Of a DNA stretch of 64,000 bases, positions 29,032 to 37,852 are shown piece by piece. A program made the position numbers and the translations under genes. The first letter of the stretch is position 1, and each line of letters begins with the position of its first letter. The notes under the pieces were generated by a model. That model was not told where the DNA came from. It did not search any database and was given only the letters and a program-made list of their open reading frames with translations. Origin of the DNA: Paenisporosarcina sp. FSL H8-0542 (GTDB lineage: Bacteria; Bacillota; Bacilli; Bacillales_A; Planococcaceae); contig NZ_CP152050.1 of the NCBI RefSeq assembly GCF_038632915.1, forward strand, positions 1,457,001 to 1,521,000, read 5' to 3'.

Positions 29032-30171
29032 GTGAATTTTGATTTATCGCAAGAACATCAGATGATTCGCAAGACAATGAAAGAGTTTGCGGATAAAGTT
29101 GTAGCACCAGGTGCGATAGAACGTGATCGGACGAAAGCTTTTCCAAAAGAAATTTTTAAACAGTTAGCCGACATGGGGATGATGGGCTTACCGTTTTCAG
29201 AAGAATATGGTGGGGCTGGTGCAGATACAATCAGTTTTGCTATTGTTACTGAAGAACTTAGCAGAGCATGTGCATCTACCGGTATTACGTATTCAGCGCA
29301 TATTTCTTTAGGTGGGGCACCGCTTAATTTGTTTGGAACAGAAGAACAAAAACATAAATATTTAACGCCGATCTGCACAGGTGAATCTTTTGGAGCTTTT
29401 GGGTTAACTGAACCGAATGCAGGCTCAGATGCAGGAGGTACACAAACACGTGCAGTTGAAGATGGTGACGATTTCGTCATTAATGGCAGCAAAGTATACA
29501 TTACGAACGCAAGCTATGCGAAACATTTGGCAATCACTGCGATTACCGGAGTAGTAGATGGTAAGAAGGAAATCAGTGCGATTATTGTGCCAACTGATGC
29601 CGAAGGATTCACAGTGATTGATAACTACGAAAAAATGGGCTTAAATGCTTCTAATACAACAGAACTAGTTTTAGAGAATGTGAGAGTACCAAAAGAAAAT
29701 CTATTAGGCAAACGCGGCGAAGGATTCCGTCAGTTTTTAGTAACACTCGATGGCGGTCGTATCGGTATTGGAGCAATGGCGGTAGGGATTGCTCAGGCAG
29801 CATTCGACCGTGCGCTTCGTTATTCTAAAGAACGCAAACAATTCGGCAAACCATTGTCCGATTTCCAAATCACTCAATTCAAATTGGCGGATATGGCCAT
29901 GAAAATCGAATTGGCTCGTACGATGGTCTATAAAGCTGCGTGGCTTAAAGATCAAGGTCGTCCATTCTCAAAAGAAGCATCAATGTGTAAATTATATGCT
30001 TCTGAAATCGCCATGCAGATTGCTGACCAAGCCGTTCAAATTCACGGTGGATATGGCTATATGAAAGAATATGAAGTTGAGCGTTATATGCGCGACGCTA
30101 AATTGTGCGAAATTGGCGAAGGTACTTCAGAAGTGCAACGAATGGTAATTGCTCGTTTAATCGGCTGTTAA
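29032..30171 (+). CDS. Acyl-CoA dehydrogenase
   Basis: 379 aa from GTG 29032 (MNFDLSQEHQMIRKTMKEFA). It is an FAD flavoenzyme of the short/medium-chain acyl-CoA dehydrogenase fold. GAFGLTEPNAGSDAGG binds flavin and substrate; the C-terminal half has QIHGGYGYMKEYEVERYMRDAK and the catalytic Glu region IGEGTSEVQRMVIAR. It performs the first step of beta-oxidation or of branched-chain amino acid breakdown; chain specificity cannot be read from sequence. It stands alone between sigA and cccA, a place where B. subtilis has none. Confidence 0.93.
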   Translation: MNFDLSQEHQMIRKTMKEFADKVVAPGAIERDRTKAFPKEIFKQLADMGMMGLPFSEEYGGAGADTISFAIVTEELSRACASTGITYSAHISLGGAPLNLFGTEEQKHKYLTPICTGESFGAFGLTEPNAGSDAGGTQTRAVEDGDDFVINGSKVYITNASYAKHLAITAITGVVDGKKEISAIIVPTDAEGFTVIDNYEKMGLNASNTTELVLENVRVPKENLLGKRGEGFRQFLVTLDGGRIGIGAMAVGIAQAAFDRALRYSKERKQFGKPLSDFQITQFKLADMAMKIELARTMVYKAAWLKDQGRPFSKEASMCKLYASEIAMQIADQAVQIHGGYGYMKEYEVERYMRDAKLCEIGEGTSEVQRMVIARLIGC

Positions 30172-30308
30172 ATTTCGCTAAATTGTCGAATTTATCACAA
30201 TCCGTGAAAACTTCCGAGATAAGACTTTTCGTTTTTGATGGAATGCAGTACAATAACACTGTTGACTGATTCTATTCTAGAAAAAGAACGAACGAAAAAG
30301 GAGGTTAC

Positions 30309-30674
30309 ATGATGCAAAAAAATCCAATAGTTCCTTTCATTTTAATTATGGCATTTGGTATCGGTCTTATTTTCTTCTTATCAATTCAAGGTGTTGATAA
30401 AAAAGAAGAAATCGCTGCTGGACATGAAGAAGGCGCAGAAGGCGGAAAAGCTGAAACTGCAGAGTTCGATCCAGAAGTGGCGAAAGGAAAATGTATTTCT
30501 TGTCACGGCGGAGATCTTAAAGGTTCAGTAGGTCCTGCTTTAGCTGGTACTTCTTTATCTAAAGAAGAAATTACTAAAACTATCGTAAATGGTAAAGGAT
30601 CTGGCATGCCTGCTGGTTTACTACCTGAAGATCAAGCAGCACAAATGGCTGATTACATTTTAAGTCTAAAATAA
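30309..30674 (+). CDS. cccA: Membrane-anchored cytochrome c (cytochrome c550, CccA)
   Basis: 121 aa with AAGGAGG five bases before the ATG. One N-terminal membrane anchor (IVPFILIMAFGIGLIFFLSI), a charged Glu/Gly/Ala linker, then a small class I cytochrome c domain with haem motif CISCHGG and the axial Met in GKGSGMPAGLL. It carries electrons outside the membrane towards the terminal oxidase. Its position close to sigA matches B. subtilis. Confidence 0.95.
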   Translation: MMQKNPIVPFILIMAFGIGLIFFLSIQGVDKKEEIAAGHEEGAEGGKAETAEFDPEVAKGKCISCHGGDLKGSVGPALAGTSLSKEEITKTIVNGKGSGMPAGLLPEDQAAQMADYILSLK

Positions 30675-30678
30675 GCTG

Positions 30679-30710
30679 AAACCCTTATCTGAAATGGATA
30701 AGGGTTTTTT
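30679..30710 (+). terminator. Terminator after cccA
   Basis: AACCCTTATC / GATAAGGGTT, a perfect 10-bp stem, 7-nt loop and six T. Confidence 0.9.
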
Positions 30711-30733
30711 CATGCACTAGATTTGTCATGCTT

Positions 30734-30815
30734 CGTGAATAGAATACAAAAGTGCACGAATAGAAAGTGTGAAATTCACAATACCGCGAAAAGGACCTCT
30801 GAAACCGCGAATAGA
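30734..30815. repeat. 21-bp-phased CGCGAATAG repeat array with a 9-bp slip
   Basis: Cores CGTGAATAG (30734), CACGAATAG (30755), CGCGAAAAG (30785) and CGCGAATAG (30806). Steps are 21, 30 and 21 bp; a degenerate TCACAATAC stands at 30776, exactly in the first register. Same family as the array at 5442. It lies between the cccA terminator and another terminator-like stem at 30832. Confidence 0.7.
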
Positions 30816-30831
30816 CGAAAAAATCATTTTC

Positions 30832-30867
30832 AACGGTCTTCCCATTACATTCGGGAACCCGTTTTTT
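30832..30867 (+). terminator. Terminator-like stem before trmK
   Basis: AACGG-tct-TCCC pairs with GGGA-ac-CCGTT, then six T. No gene precedes it after the cccA terminator, so what it would terminate is unclear. Confidence 0.5.
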
Positions 30868-30875
30868 CATGTCTA

Positions 30876-30884
30876 TGGTACAAT
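30876..30884 (+). promoter_or_regulatory. Extended -10 promoter for trmK-yqfO
   Basis: TGGTACAAT about 30 bp before the trmK ribosome site; no good -35 at 17 bp. Confidence 0.45.
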
Positions 30885-30914
30885 CTTGTTTATAGAAGAA
30901 AGGAGAGGATTTCG

Positions 30915-31613
30915 TTGAACGCACAACGTCTCTCAGAGCGATTAACACGTGTCGCTTCATTTGTTGAAAAAGGTTCAATTGTGGCAGATATCGGAAGTGA
31001 CCATGCTTATTTACCATGTTATCTTGTTCATCAGCAGATTGCAGAAAAAGCAATAGCAGGGGAAGTGGCAAAAGGACCGTATGAATCGGCACGCAATCAG
31101 GTTCATGCTGAACAATTGCAGGAACAAATTACGGTTCGATTTGCAAACGGACTGCAAGCAATAGAAAAAGAAGATTCTGTTGATACAGTGACAATAGCTG
31201 GAATGGGTGGTCCATTGATTGCCTCCATTTTAGACCAAGATATCGACAGACTGATAACGGTGGACAGACTCATTTTACAACCGAATATTCACGCGAAAGC
31301 AATTCGAGAATGGGCAATATTAAATGAATGGAAGCTAATTGCAGAAGAAATTTTGCAGGAAGACGACAAGATTTACGAAATTCTGGTATTGGAAAGAGGA
31401 AAGATGTCTTTAACAGCAGCACAGTTGCTCCTTGGTCCATTTTTAATGGAGGATCGTAATGATGCGTTCTGTAAAAAATGGGAGAAAGAATCAGCTGAAT
31501 GGGAACGCATATTAGAAGCGATTCGCGTAGCTGAATTATCAAAAGATGTACAGATGAAAAAAGATGAAATCGAAGAAAAATTGAAGATTGTAAAGGAGGC
31601 TCTCAGTACATGA
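30915..31613 (+). CDS. trmK: tRNA (adenine22-N1)-methyltransferase TrmK
   Basis: 232 aa from TTG 30915 with AGGAGAGG seven bases upstream; the longer open frame back to 30723 runs through the repeat array and is rejected as start. SAM motif ADIGSDHAYLPC, post-I GEVAKGPYESA and TIAGMGGPLIASIL catalytic block are as in B. subtilis YqfN. A C-terminal coiled coil follows. It methylates A22 in tRNAs. It overlaps yqfO by 4 bp (ATGA). Confidence 0.94.
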   Translation: MNAQRLSERLTRVASFVEKGSIVADIGSDHAYLPCYLVHQQIAEKAIAGEVAKGPYESARNQVHAEQLQEQITVRFANGLQAIEKEDSVDTVTIAGMGGPLIASILDQDIDRLITVDRLILQPNIHAKAIREWAILNEWKLIAEEILQEDDKIYEILVLERGKMSLTAAQLLLGPFLMEDRNDAFCKKWEKESAEWERILEAIRVAELSKDVQMKKDEIEEKLKIVKEALST

Positions 31614-32728
31614 AAACTGCGAATGGACACGAAATCATTCAATTATTTGAGTCCTGGTCGCCTAAATTCTTTGCATTAGAAGATGACCCCATCGGTTTAC
31701 AGATCGGTAAATTGAATCTACCCATTAAAAATGTATTGGTTACACTCGATGTTACACTTGAAGTTGTACAGGAAGCAATCGACAAAAAATGCCAGATGAT
31801 TCTCGCACATCATCCACCTATTTTCCGTCCATTAAAAAATCTCCGTACAGATTCGCCATCAGGTGAAATGTTTGCGCTTTGCATCAAACATGACATTGCT
31901 GTTTATGCTGCCCATACCAATCTGGATGTGGCACCGGGTGGGGTGAATGATTTGTTGGCCGAAGCACTCGGATTAAAACAAATCAACATTCTGGAAGAAA
32001 CATATGCGGAACCGATGATGAAGTTAGCCGTGTTTGTACCGACCTCATCTTCAGAAGATTTACGTAAATCGCTCGCATCTGCTGGAGCAGGGCAAATCGG
32101 CAATTACGATAGCTGTAGTTTTTCATCCACCGGCAAGGGGAGATTCCAGCCTATAGATGGATCAAATCCCTTTATCGGCACTAAGAATCACCTGGAAGAA
32201 GTAGAAGAGGATAAAGTGGAAGTAATTTTCCCTGCTTCCCAAAAATCAAAAATCCTAAGAGCCATGTATACAAATCATCCATATGAAGAAGTGGCTTTTG
32301 ATATATGGACACTTGATTCAAAAACGCAGCAGCAAGGAATTGGCCGCATTGGAGAGCTTGAACGAGCAATGACTCTTGATGAGTTTGCTCAACAAGTCAA
32401 AAATCGACTGTCTGTTCCTTTTGTGCGTGTTGTAGGCAATCCTTCGGCAAATATCCGTAAAGTGGCTGTTTTGGGTGGGGACGGCAATAAGTACATCCAA
32501 AAAGCAAAACGGGCAGGGGCTGATGTCCTTGTAACGGGGGATTTATATTTCCATGTTGCACAGGATGCACAAGCACTCGGCTTAAATGTAATTGATCCAG
32601 GACATCATGTTGAATCCATAATGAAAAAAGGTGTTTCCGAAAAAATGAATGGCATGTGTAAAGAGAAAAAATTCGACTGTACATTTATTGCATCGGAAAT
32701 TTCCACTGAGCCCTTCAGAATTCTATGA
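31610..32728 (+). CDS. yqfO: NIF3/DUF34 family metal-binding protein (YqfO)
   Basis: 372 aa. N- and C-terminal halves of the NIF3 fold carry the metal-binding histidines (LAHHPPIFRPL, AAHTNLDVA, IDPGHHVE). A ~100-residue PII/CutA-like insert lies between (FVPTSSSEDLRKSL ... YEEVAFDIWTL). Family members bind two metals; proposed roles include GTP cyclohydrolase-like and metal-handling functions, none settled. It is translationally coupled to trmK, a pairing conserved in Firmicutes. Confidence 0.92.
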   Translation: MKTANGHEIIQLFESWSPKFFALEDDPIGLQIGKLNLPIKNVLVTLDVTLEVVQEAIDKKCQMILAHHPPIFRPLKNLRTDSPSGEMFALCIKHDIAVYAAHTNLDVAPGGVNDLLAEALGLKQINILEETYAEPMMKLAVFVPTSSSEDLRKSLASAGAGQIGNYDSCSFSSTGKGRFQPIDGSNPFIGTKNHLEEVEEDKVEVIFPASQKSKILRAMYTNHPYEEVAFDIWTLDSKTQQQGIGRIGELERAMTLDEFAQQVKNRLSVPFVRVVGNPSANIRKVAVLGGDGNKYIQKAKRAGADVLVTGDLYFHVAQDAQALGLNVIDPGHHVESIMKKGVSEKMNGMCKEKKFDCTFIASEISTEPFRIL

Positions 32729-32760
32729 AAAAAGCTATCCATTGCTGGATAGCTTTTTTC
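32727..32760. terminator. Bidirectional terminator yqfO/ispH
   Basis: Perfect 14-bp stem GAAAAAAGCTATCC / GGATAGCTTTTTTC, 6-nt loop; T runs on both strands. It serves the convergent yqfO and ispH genes. Confidence 0.9.
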
Positions 32761-32761
32761 A

Positions 32762-33739
32762 TTAAGTAAGTGTATAGGGTTCAATCCGGTCAACCGGTTT
32801 AGGAGTTTTGATTTTAGGTAAAATCTTATCAATTGTAACCGTACGATCCAAACGATGGGTTTGTGGATCTAGTGGGTCATACTTCTCCAAAAATTGGACA
32901 ACTTCTTTTACGATAGGTGTCGGTGTAGAAGCGCCCGCTGTAACGGCAATGCGCTCAATTCCTTCTAACCATTCAAGTTTAAGCTCAGATAAGTCGGATA
33001 TCCTGTAAGAAGGGGTGTTGGCAATTTCTTCGGATACCTGGGTAAGTCGATTTGAATTATTACTCATCGGATCTCCGACAACAATTAACAATTGGGCAGC
33101 ACCGGCTTGATCGGCGACGGCTTCTTGTCGAACTTGAGTAGCCAGGCATATCTCTTTATGCACTTCGATATGAGGATATTTAAGTGATAATTTTTCCATT
33201 AAGGCAGCAACATCCCATTGACTCATCGTCGTTTGGTTTGTCACAATCAATTTTTCTGCCTGAATGTTCAGTTGTTCAACATCTTCGACCGTCTGTACAA
33301 GGTGAACAGCATGTGGTGCAACACCTACTGCTCCTTCAGGTTCTGGATGTCCTTTTTTGCCGATATAAATGACTTGATATCCTTCAGTTGTCTTTTCACG
33401 TATCAAATCGTGAGTAACCGTCACGTCAGGACAAGTGGCATCAATTGACACCAATCCTTTTTGTCTGGCTAATTCACGGACTTCAGGTGAAACTCCGTGG
33501 GCAGTGAAGATGACTGTGCCGCCCTCGACTTTTTCCAGAATTTCTTTACGATTCTCTCCATCCAGCGTAATGATCCCGTCTTTTTCAAAGGCATCGGTAA
33601 CGTGTTTGTTGTGAACAATCATACCTAATATATAAATCGGGCGTGGAAGGGATGTATCCATCGCTGCATTACGAGCGATTACCATTGCATCCACGACGCC
33701 GTAACAATAACCACGTGGGGAAATTTTGAGTACTTGCAT
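32762..33739 (-). CDS. ispH: 4-hydroxy-3-methylbut-2-enyl diphosphate reductase IspH
   Basis: 325 aa from ATG 33739 with AGGAG upstream. The Fe-S cysteines lie in [25 protein letters not shown] and [19 protein letters not shown] and [11 protein letters not shown] substrate-binding loops are intact. It performs the last step of the MEP isoprenoid pathway, making IPP and DMAPP. ispG lies 6 kb downstream on the same strand, so both late MEP enzymes are in this window. Confidence 0.96.
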   Translation of the reverse strand: MQVLKISPRGYCYGVVDAMVIARNAAMDTSLPRPIYILGMIVHNKHVTDAFEKDGIITLDGENRKEILEKVEGGTVIFTAHGVSPEVRELARQKGLVSIDATCPDVTVTHDLIREKTTEGYQVIYIGKKGHPEPEGAVGVAPHAVHLVQTVEDVEQLNIQAEKLIVTNQTTMSQWDVAALMEKLSLKYPHIEVHKEICLATQVRQEAVADQAGAAQLLIVVGDPMSNNSNRLTQVSEEIANTPSYRISDLSELKLEWLEGIERIAVTAGASTPTPIVKEVVQFLEKYDPLDPQTHRLDRTVTIDKILPKIKTPKPVDRIEPYTLT

Positions 33740-33804
33740 ATGTAGCACTCCTCTCAGAAGTTGTTAAGTTTTATTATAACTGAGAGGAGCGGCGAATTCA
33801 AAAA

Positions 33805-34359
33805 TCAAAAGGGTGGCTGGAAAATACGTGGTTGTGAAGCTCCACCAAGGCGGGGGGCAGCGGATGCAACATTACGGACAGCGCTGGCAGTGGCCGTAGC
33901 GTCAGGCATATTTTGAAAACCTCTGTACATTCTCCATAATGCCGGTATGTTTTGGACCATAGGTGCAACTTGTTGGACCATAGGTGTCAGTTTCTGAGCT
34001 GTGTTCAAGAAACGGTCAGCGGTTTCCATGAACTGCTCAACACGGTTCGTTCCCTGTGGTAATCCACCATTTCCTAATGCATTCCCAATACCACCTAAAG
34101 GCGATTGGGATCTATTAGCATTACCTAAGGTATTCCCTAAACCACCAAAAGGCGATTGGGATGGATTATCATTACCAAAGGCATTCCCAAAACCACCAAA
34201 AGGCGCTTGGGATGGATTATCATTACCAAAGGCATTCCCTAAACCACCAAAAGGCATTTGGGTTGGACTTCCACCAGAAAAGCTTTGCGGCATCGAGTGC
34301 CTCGGTGAAACATTCGGCATTTGTGATTGTGCGAATGGATAAAAAGATTGATAACGCAT
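33805..34359 (-). CDS. yqfQ: YqfQ/VrrA-like Gly/Asn/Pro-rich repeat protein
   Basis: 184 aa from ATG 34359, after AAAGGAGG; 15 upstream in-frame codons lack a ribosome site. The N-terminal MRYQSFYPFAQSQMP is followed by about four tandem 17-residue repeats of the type PFGGLGNAFGNDNPSQS (51-bp DNA repeat, roughly 34065-34265). A C-terminal helical domain follows (RVEQFMETADRFLNTAQKL ... ALWRMYRGFQNM). B. anthracis VrrA, the orthologue by position, also has a variable repeat tract. Molecular role unknown. Confidence 0.8.
   Translation of the reverse strand: MRYQSFYPFAQSQMPNVSPRHSMPQSFSGGSPTQMPFGGLGNAFGNDNPSQAPFGGFGNAFGNDNPSQSPFGGLGNTLGNANRSQSPLGGIGNALGNGGLPQGTNRVEQFMETADRFLNTAQKLTPMVQQVAPMVQNIPALWRMYRGFQNMPDATATASAVRNVASAAPRLGGASQPRIFQPPF
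34065..34265 (-). repeat. 51-bp in-frame minisatellite in yqfQ
   Basis: About four imperfect copies of a 51-bp unit encode the 17-residue Gly/Asn/Pro/Ser repeat. The two central copies are nearly identical at DNA level, as in an actively expanding/contracting tract. Confidence 0.75.
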
Positions 34360-34481
34360 AAAATCCTCCTTTCTAAATAAATAGTTAATTGACGCAGAGG
34401 GCACACTACAACTATGATAAGCTGATGGTCTTCAAAATAATCAAAACATGATACAATGGAAGAACGTAAGGAGGGGCAAAA

Positions 34482-35783
34482 ATGTCCAAATATACAGATT
34501 ATGATTTTCAACCTTTTTTACAAAATGCCATTAGTAAATTAGGCTTTACAGAACCAACCCCTATTCAAAAAGAAATGATACCTCTAATTCTTAAAGGAAA
34601 AAGTGCGATTGGCCAAGCACATACGGGTACAGGGAAAACGCATAGTTTTTTAATTCCGATTGTTGAGCGAATCCTCACTGACAAAACAGAATTACAAGCT
34701 ATCATAACTTCCCCAACACGTGAACTTGCTTCCCAGATTTTCGAAGAACTAAGCAAACTGACTGAAGGTACAGACATTCAATCAAAATTGTTTATCGGTG
34801 GAACTGATAAACAACGTTCGATTGACAAGTTAAAATCACAACCACATATTGTGGTTGGGACACCAGGTCGTATTCGTGACTTAGTCAAAGAGAATGCTTT
34901 GCTTGTTCATACAGCACCGATATTAGTAGTAGATGAAGCAGACCTCGCTTTTGACATGGGCTTTATCGAAGATATCGATGCATTTGCAGGAAAAATGCCA
35001 GATTCACTTGAAATGTTCGTATTCTCAGCGACGATTCCTGAACGCTTGCAACCATTCTTGAAGAAATATATGGAGTCTCCAGTACACATCAACATTGGTG
35101 AAAAACGACCAGTAGCAGAAGGAATTGTCTTCAATCTGGTTCCTGTTCGAAGCAAATCGAAAAAGAAACGTTTAGTTGAAGTGTTGAATGGGATTAATCC
35201 TTACTTGGCTATTATTTTTGCCAACACTCGAAAAAATGCTGATGACGTAGCCAATTATTTAGCTGAAGCGGGATATCGTGTAGGACGGATTCATGGTGAT
35301 TTAGCACCACGTGAACGTACACGCATGATGAAACAAGTCCGTGAACTTGAGTATCAATACATCGTTGCAACAGATCTTGCTGCCCGTGGTATCGATATTC
35401 AAGGTGTCAGCCATGTCATCAACTATGAGCTGCCAGAAGACTTGGAATTCTTCATTCACCGTGTCGGACGTACAGCTCGTGCAGGTTTGGAAGGCACAGC
35501 TATTACATTATATGAACCGACAGATGAAGACGCGATTATCCGCATCGAAAAAATGGGAATTCCTTTTGTTCATGTGGATGTAGTTGATGGTGAGTGGTCA
35601 CCTTTAAAAGAACGCCACACACGCAAAAACCGTAAAAAAACAACTGAAGATGAAATTGATGCGAAAGCAAAATCAATGGTCCGTAAACCGAAAAAGGTTA
35701 AACCAGGATACAAACGTAATATGAAATGGGAAATGGACAAAATCAAGAAGAGAGAACGCCGCATCAAAAACCGCAAAAAGTAA
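34482..35783 (+). CDS. cshB: DEAD-box RNA helicase CshB
   Basis: 433 aa, AGGAGGGG upstream. Q motif FTEPTPIQKEMIP, motif I AHTGTGKT, Ia PTREL, II VDEADLAFD, III FSAT, and the second RecA domain with RIHGD and HRVGRTARAG are complete. A Lys/Arg-rich C-terminal tail (KNRKK, KPKKVKPGYKRNMKWEMDK) binds RNA. CshB functions in cold growth, ribosome assembly and mRNA turnover. nfo follows after 12 bp. Confidence 0.95.
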   Translation: MSKYTDYDFQPFLQNAISKLGFTEPTPIQKEMIPLILKGKSAIGQAHTGTGKTHSFLIPIVERILTDKTELQAIITSPTRELASQIFEELSKLTEGTDIQSKLFIGGTDKQRSIDKLKSQPHIVVGTPGRIRDLVKENALLVHTAPILVVDEADLAFDMGFIEDIDAFAGKMPDSLEMFVFSATIPERLQPFLKKYMESPVHINIGEKRPVAEGIVFNLVPVRSKSKKKRLVEVLNGINPYLAIIFANTRKNADDVANYLAEAGYRVGRIHGDLAPRERTRMMKQVRELEYQYIVATDLAARGIDIQGVSHVINYELPEDLEFFIHRVGRTARAGLEGTAITLYEPTDEDAIIRIEKMGIPFVHVDVVDGEWSPLKERHTRKNRKKTTEDEIDAKAKSMVRKPKKVKPGYKRNMKWEMDKIKKRERRIKNRKK

Positions 35784-35795
35784 GGGGTGTTCTTT

Positions 35796-36683
35796 ATGCT
35801 ATTAGGTTCACATGTTTCCATGAGTGGAAAAAACATGCTGGTCTCAGCCAGTGAAGAGGCTGCGTCTTATGGGGCAAACACTTTTATGATTTATACTGGT
35901 GCACCACAAAATACGCGTCGTAAACCGATAGAAGAATTGAATATTGAAGCGGGACAAGCACATATGTTGGCGAATGGTATGTCGAACATTGTGGTTCATG
36001 CGCCATATATCATCAATATCGGGAACTCGTTGAAACCAGAAACGTTTGCACTCGGCGTCGAGTTTTTACAAAAAGAAATTGAGCGAACTGCCGCATTGGG
36101 TGCCAAACAAATCGTCTTGCATCCTGGAGCACATGTTGGGGCAGGAGCAGATGTCGGTATTGCAAAGATTATTGAAGGCCTAAATGAAGTGCTTTCACAA
36201 GATTTCCCTGTGCAAATCGCTTTAGAAACGATGGCAGGAAAAGGTACAGAATGTGGTCGATCTTTTGAAGAGCTTGCACAAATCATAAATGGCGTGACAC
36301 ATAACGAACGAATGTCGGTTTGTTTTGATACTTGCCATACGCATGATGCAGGTTACGATATTGTTGAAGACTTTGATGGTGTCTTAAAGCAGTTTGATCA
36401 GTTGATCGGACTGGATCGTTTGAAAGTTCTTCATATTAATGACAGTAAAAATGTCCGCGGTGCAGGTAAAGACCGTCATGAAAATATAGGACTTGGTGAA
36501 ATTGGTTTTGATGCACTTAATTATATCGTGCATCATCCCCAGCTTACTGCAGTTCCTAAAATTCTAGAAACACCTTTCGTCGGATCAGATGCGAAAAACA
36601 AAAAAGCACCTTATCTTTATGAAATTGACATGTTCAAAAAACAGACGTTCATGCCAGAAAGCATTGAGAATTTACGTTCTTAA
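35796..36683 (+). CDS. nfo: Endonuclease IV (AP endonuclease Nfo)
   Basis: 295 aa from ATG 35796 ([15 protein letters not shown]). TIM barrel with three zinc ions. Ligand motifs are [30 protein letters not shown] and HINDSKN...[12 protein letters not shown]. It cuts DNA at abasic sites and at damaged 3' ends; the B. subtilis orthologue (yqfS) protects spores. Co-transcribed with cshB. Confidence 0.97.
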   Translation: MLLGSHVSMSGKNMLVSASEEAASYGANTFMIYTGAPQNTRRKPIEELNIEAGQAHMLANGMSNIVVHAPYIINIGNSLKPETFALGVEFLQKEIERTAALGAKQIVLHPGAHVGAGADVGIAKIIEGLNEVLSQDFPVQIALETMAGKGTECGRSFEELAQIINGVTHNERMSVCFDTCHTHDAGYDIVEDFDGVLKQFDQLIGLDRLKVLHINDSKNVRGAGKDRHENIGLGEIGFDALNYIVHHPQLTAVPKILETPFVGSDAKNKKAPYLYEIDMFKKQTFMPESIENLRS

Positions 36684-36686
36684 ATC

Positions 36687-36726
36687 AAAAGAGACTCAAG
36701 CATATATTTGCTAGAGTCTCTTTTTT
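36687..36726. terminator. Bidirectional terminator nfo/yqfT
   Basis: AAAAGAGACTCAAGCA / TGCTAGAGTCTCTTTT, one mismatch, small AT loop, six T. The convergent yqfT ends 10 bp further on. Confidence 0.85.
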
Positions 36727-36735
36727 GTCGATTGA

Positions 36736-36975
36736 TTATAGTCCAAAATGTGTGAAAAGCTTTTTGGTGCGTGTTTTTCCTAATATCCCTTGAAGTTGTT
36801 TATGAACATGCGCTGGTGGCCCAAACAATAACCATTGAAGTGAGGCTTTGTCAAAGATAGGGCGGACTAATTTCACTTCTTCTACCGTCAGGGTAACGGG
36901 AAGTATACTGGTCATTTTGGCAATCTCATCATCCGGTTTATCTTTTATTGCTTGAACAAGTTCCCAAATATCCAT
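36736..36975 (-). CDS. yqfT: DUF2624 family protein YqfT
   Basis: 79 aa, matching the small YqfT family by position and length. Acidic N-terminal helix (MDIWELVQAIKDKPDDEIAKM) and a basic C-terminal helix (KQLQGILGKTRTKKLF). No catalytic motif; function unknown. It is transcribed divergently from the znu operon. Confidence 0.82.
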   Translation of the reverse strand: MDIWELVQAIKDKPDDEIAKMTSILPVTLTVEEVKLVRPIFDKASLQWLLFGPPAHVHKQLQGILGKTRTKKLFTHFGL

Positions 36976-37001
36976 TAATTCATCCTTTCAAGATAATAGA
37001 G

Positions 37002-37030
37002 TTTACTTCTTGTCATTTCTTCGATATACT
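37002..37030 (+). promoter_or_regulatory. Sigma-A promoter of the znuC-znuB-zur operon
   Basis: TTTACT, a 17-bp spacer and TATACT. The Zur box begins 10 bp downstream of the -10, over the transcription start. Confidence 0.65.
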
Positions 37031-37040
37031 AATGCATTGT

Positions 37041-37061
37041 AAATCGTAATGATTATGAATT
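37041..37061 (+). promoter_or_regulatory. Zur operator
   Basis: AAATCGTAAT-G-ATTATGAATT, a dyad matching the known B. subtilis Zur box (AAATCGTAATNATTACGATTT) at all but two positions. It lies between promoter and znuC and predicts zinc-dependent repression. Confidence 0.88.
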
Positions 37062-37078
37062 AGAAAGAGGCGAGCTTG

Positions 37079-37852
37079 ATGAAAACGCCATTAGATATCA
37101 ACATACAAAATGTGTCATTTCAATATGATCAAACTGTTGTATTGAAGAACATTTCTCTACAAGTAAAGCAAGGGGACTTCCTCGCAGTACTGGGACCTAA
37201 CGGATCAGGGAAGTCGACATTGTTAAAAATTATATTAGGATTGCTGAAGCCCACCTCCGGGACCGTTGAGTTATTTGGACAGAAGAGTCAGGATTTTAAA
37301 CATAGAGAATGGATTGGCTATGTCTCTCAAAAATCAAATGCTTTCAATACAGGCTTTCCAGCGACAGTGTTTGAAGTGGTTGCGAGCGGTCTCGTGAAAA
37401 AATCAGGACTCTTTAAAAAATACCCAAAAGACGTAAAGCAACGAGTGGAAAATGCTCTACTTTCTGTAGGGATGGTGGAGTTTATGAACCAATCCATAGG
37501 GGAGTTATCTGGTGGTCAGCAACAACGAGTGTTTATCGCTCGTGCACTTGTTGCCGAACCAAAATGCCTGATACTGGACGAACCAACCGTCGGGATAGAT
37601 CATCAGCATGTGCAATCGTTTTATAATATGCTTGCGGAATTGAATCGTGAACAACAAATAACACTCATTCTTGTGACTCATGATGTCGATACTGTTTCAA
37701 GCAATATCAGTCACGTGGCATGTTTGAATCAGACGATTCATTTCCACGGCTTAGAAAATGATTTCAACCAATTAAGCGACGAAGACCGTCAAGCCTGGTA
37801 TGGGCACTCAGTTCGTAAAATTCACCACGTGAAAAGTGAGGGAACTCGATGA
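37079..37852 (+). CDS. znuC: Zinc ABC transporter ATPase
   Basis: 257 aa from ATG 37079. Walker A GPNGSGKST, signature LSGGQQQR, Walker B CLILDEPTVGID, H-loop VTHDVD. ATP-binding subunit of the high-affinity zinc importer (ZurA/AdcC/ZnuC type). The preceding Zur box and downstream zur gene identify zinc as the substrate. It overlaps the permease gene by 4 bp. No solute-binding protein gene is adjacent; it must lie elsewhere. Confidence 0.93.
   Translation: MKTPLDINIQNVSFQYDQTVVLKNISLQVKQGDFLAVLGPNGSGKSTLLKIILGLLKPTSGTVELFGQKSQDFKHREWIGYVSQKSNAFNTGFPATVFEVVASGLVKKSGLFKKYPKDVKQRVENALLSVGMVEFMNQSIGELSGGQQQRVFIARALVAEPKCLILDEPTVGIDHQHVQSFYNMLAELNREQQITLILVTHDVDTVSSNISHVACLNQTIHFHGLENDFNQLSDEDRQAWYGHSVRKIHHVKSEGTR

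Noticed and set aside
30723-30914. N-terminal extension of TrmK back to 30723
   Set aside because: Would cross the repeat array, a terminator-like stem and the promoter; TTG 30915 has the ribosome site and family start.
34001-34342. 113-aa plus-strand frame opposite yqfQ
   Set aside because: Shadow of the 51-bp repeat; the minus-strand gene has the ribosome site and family features.
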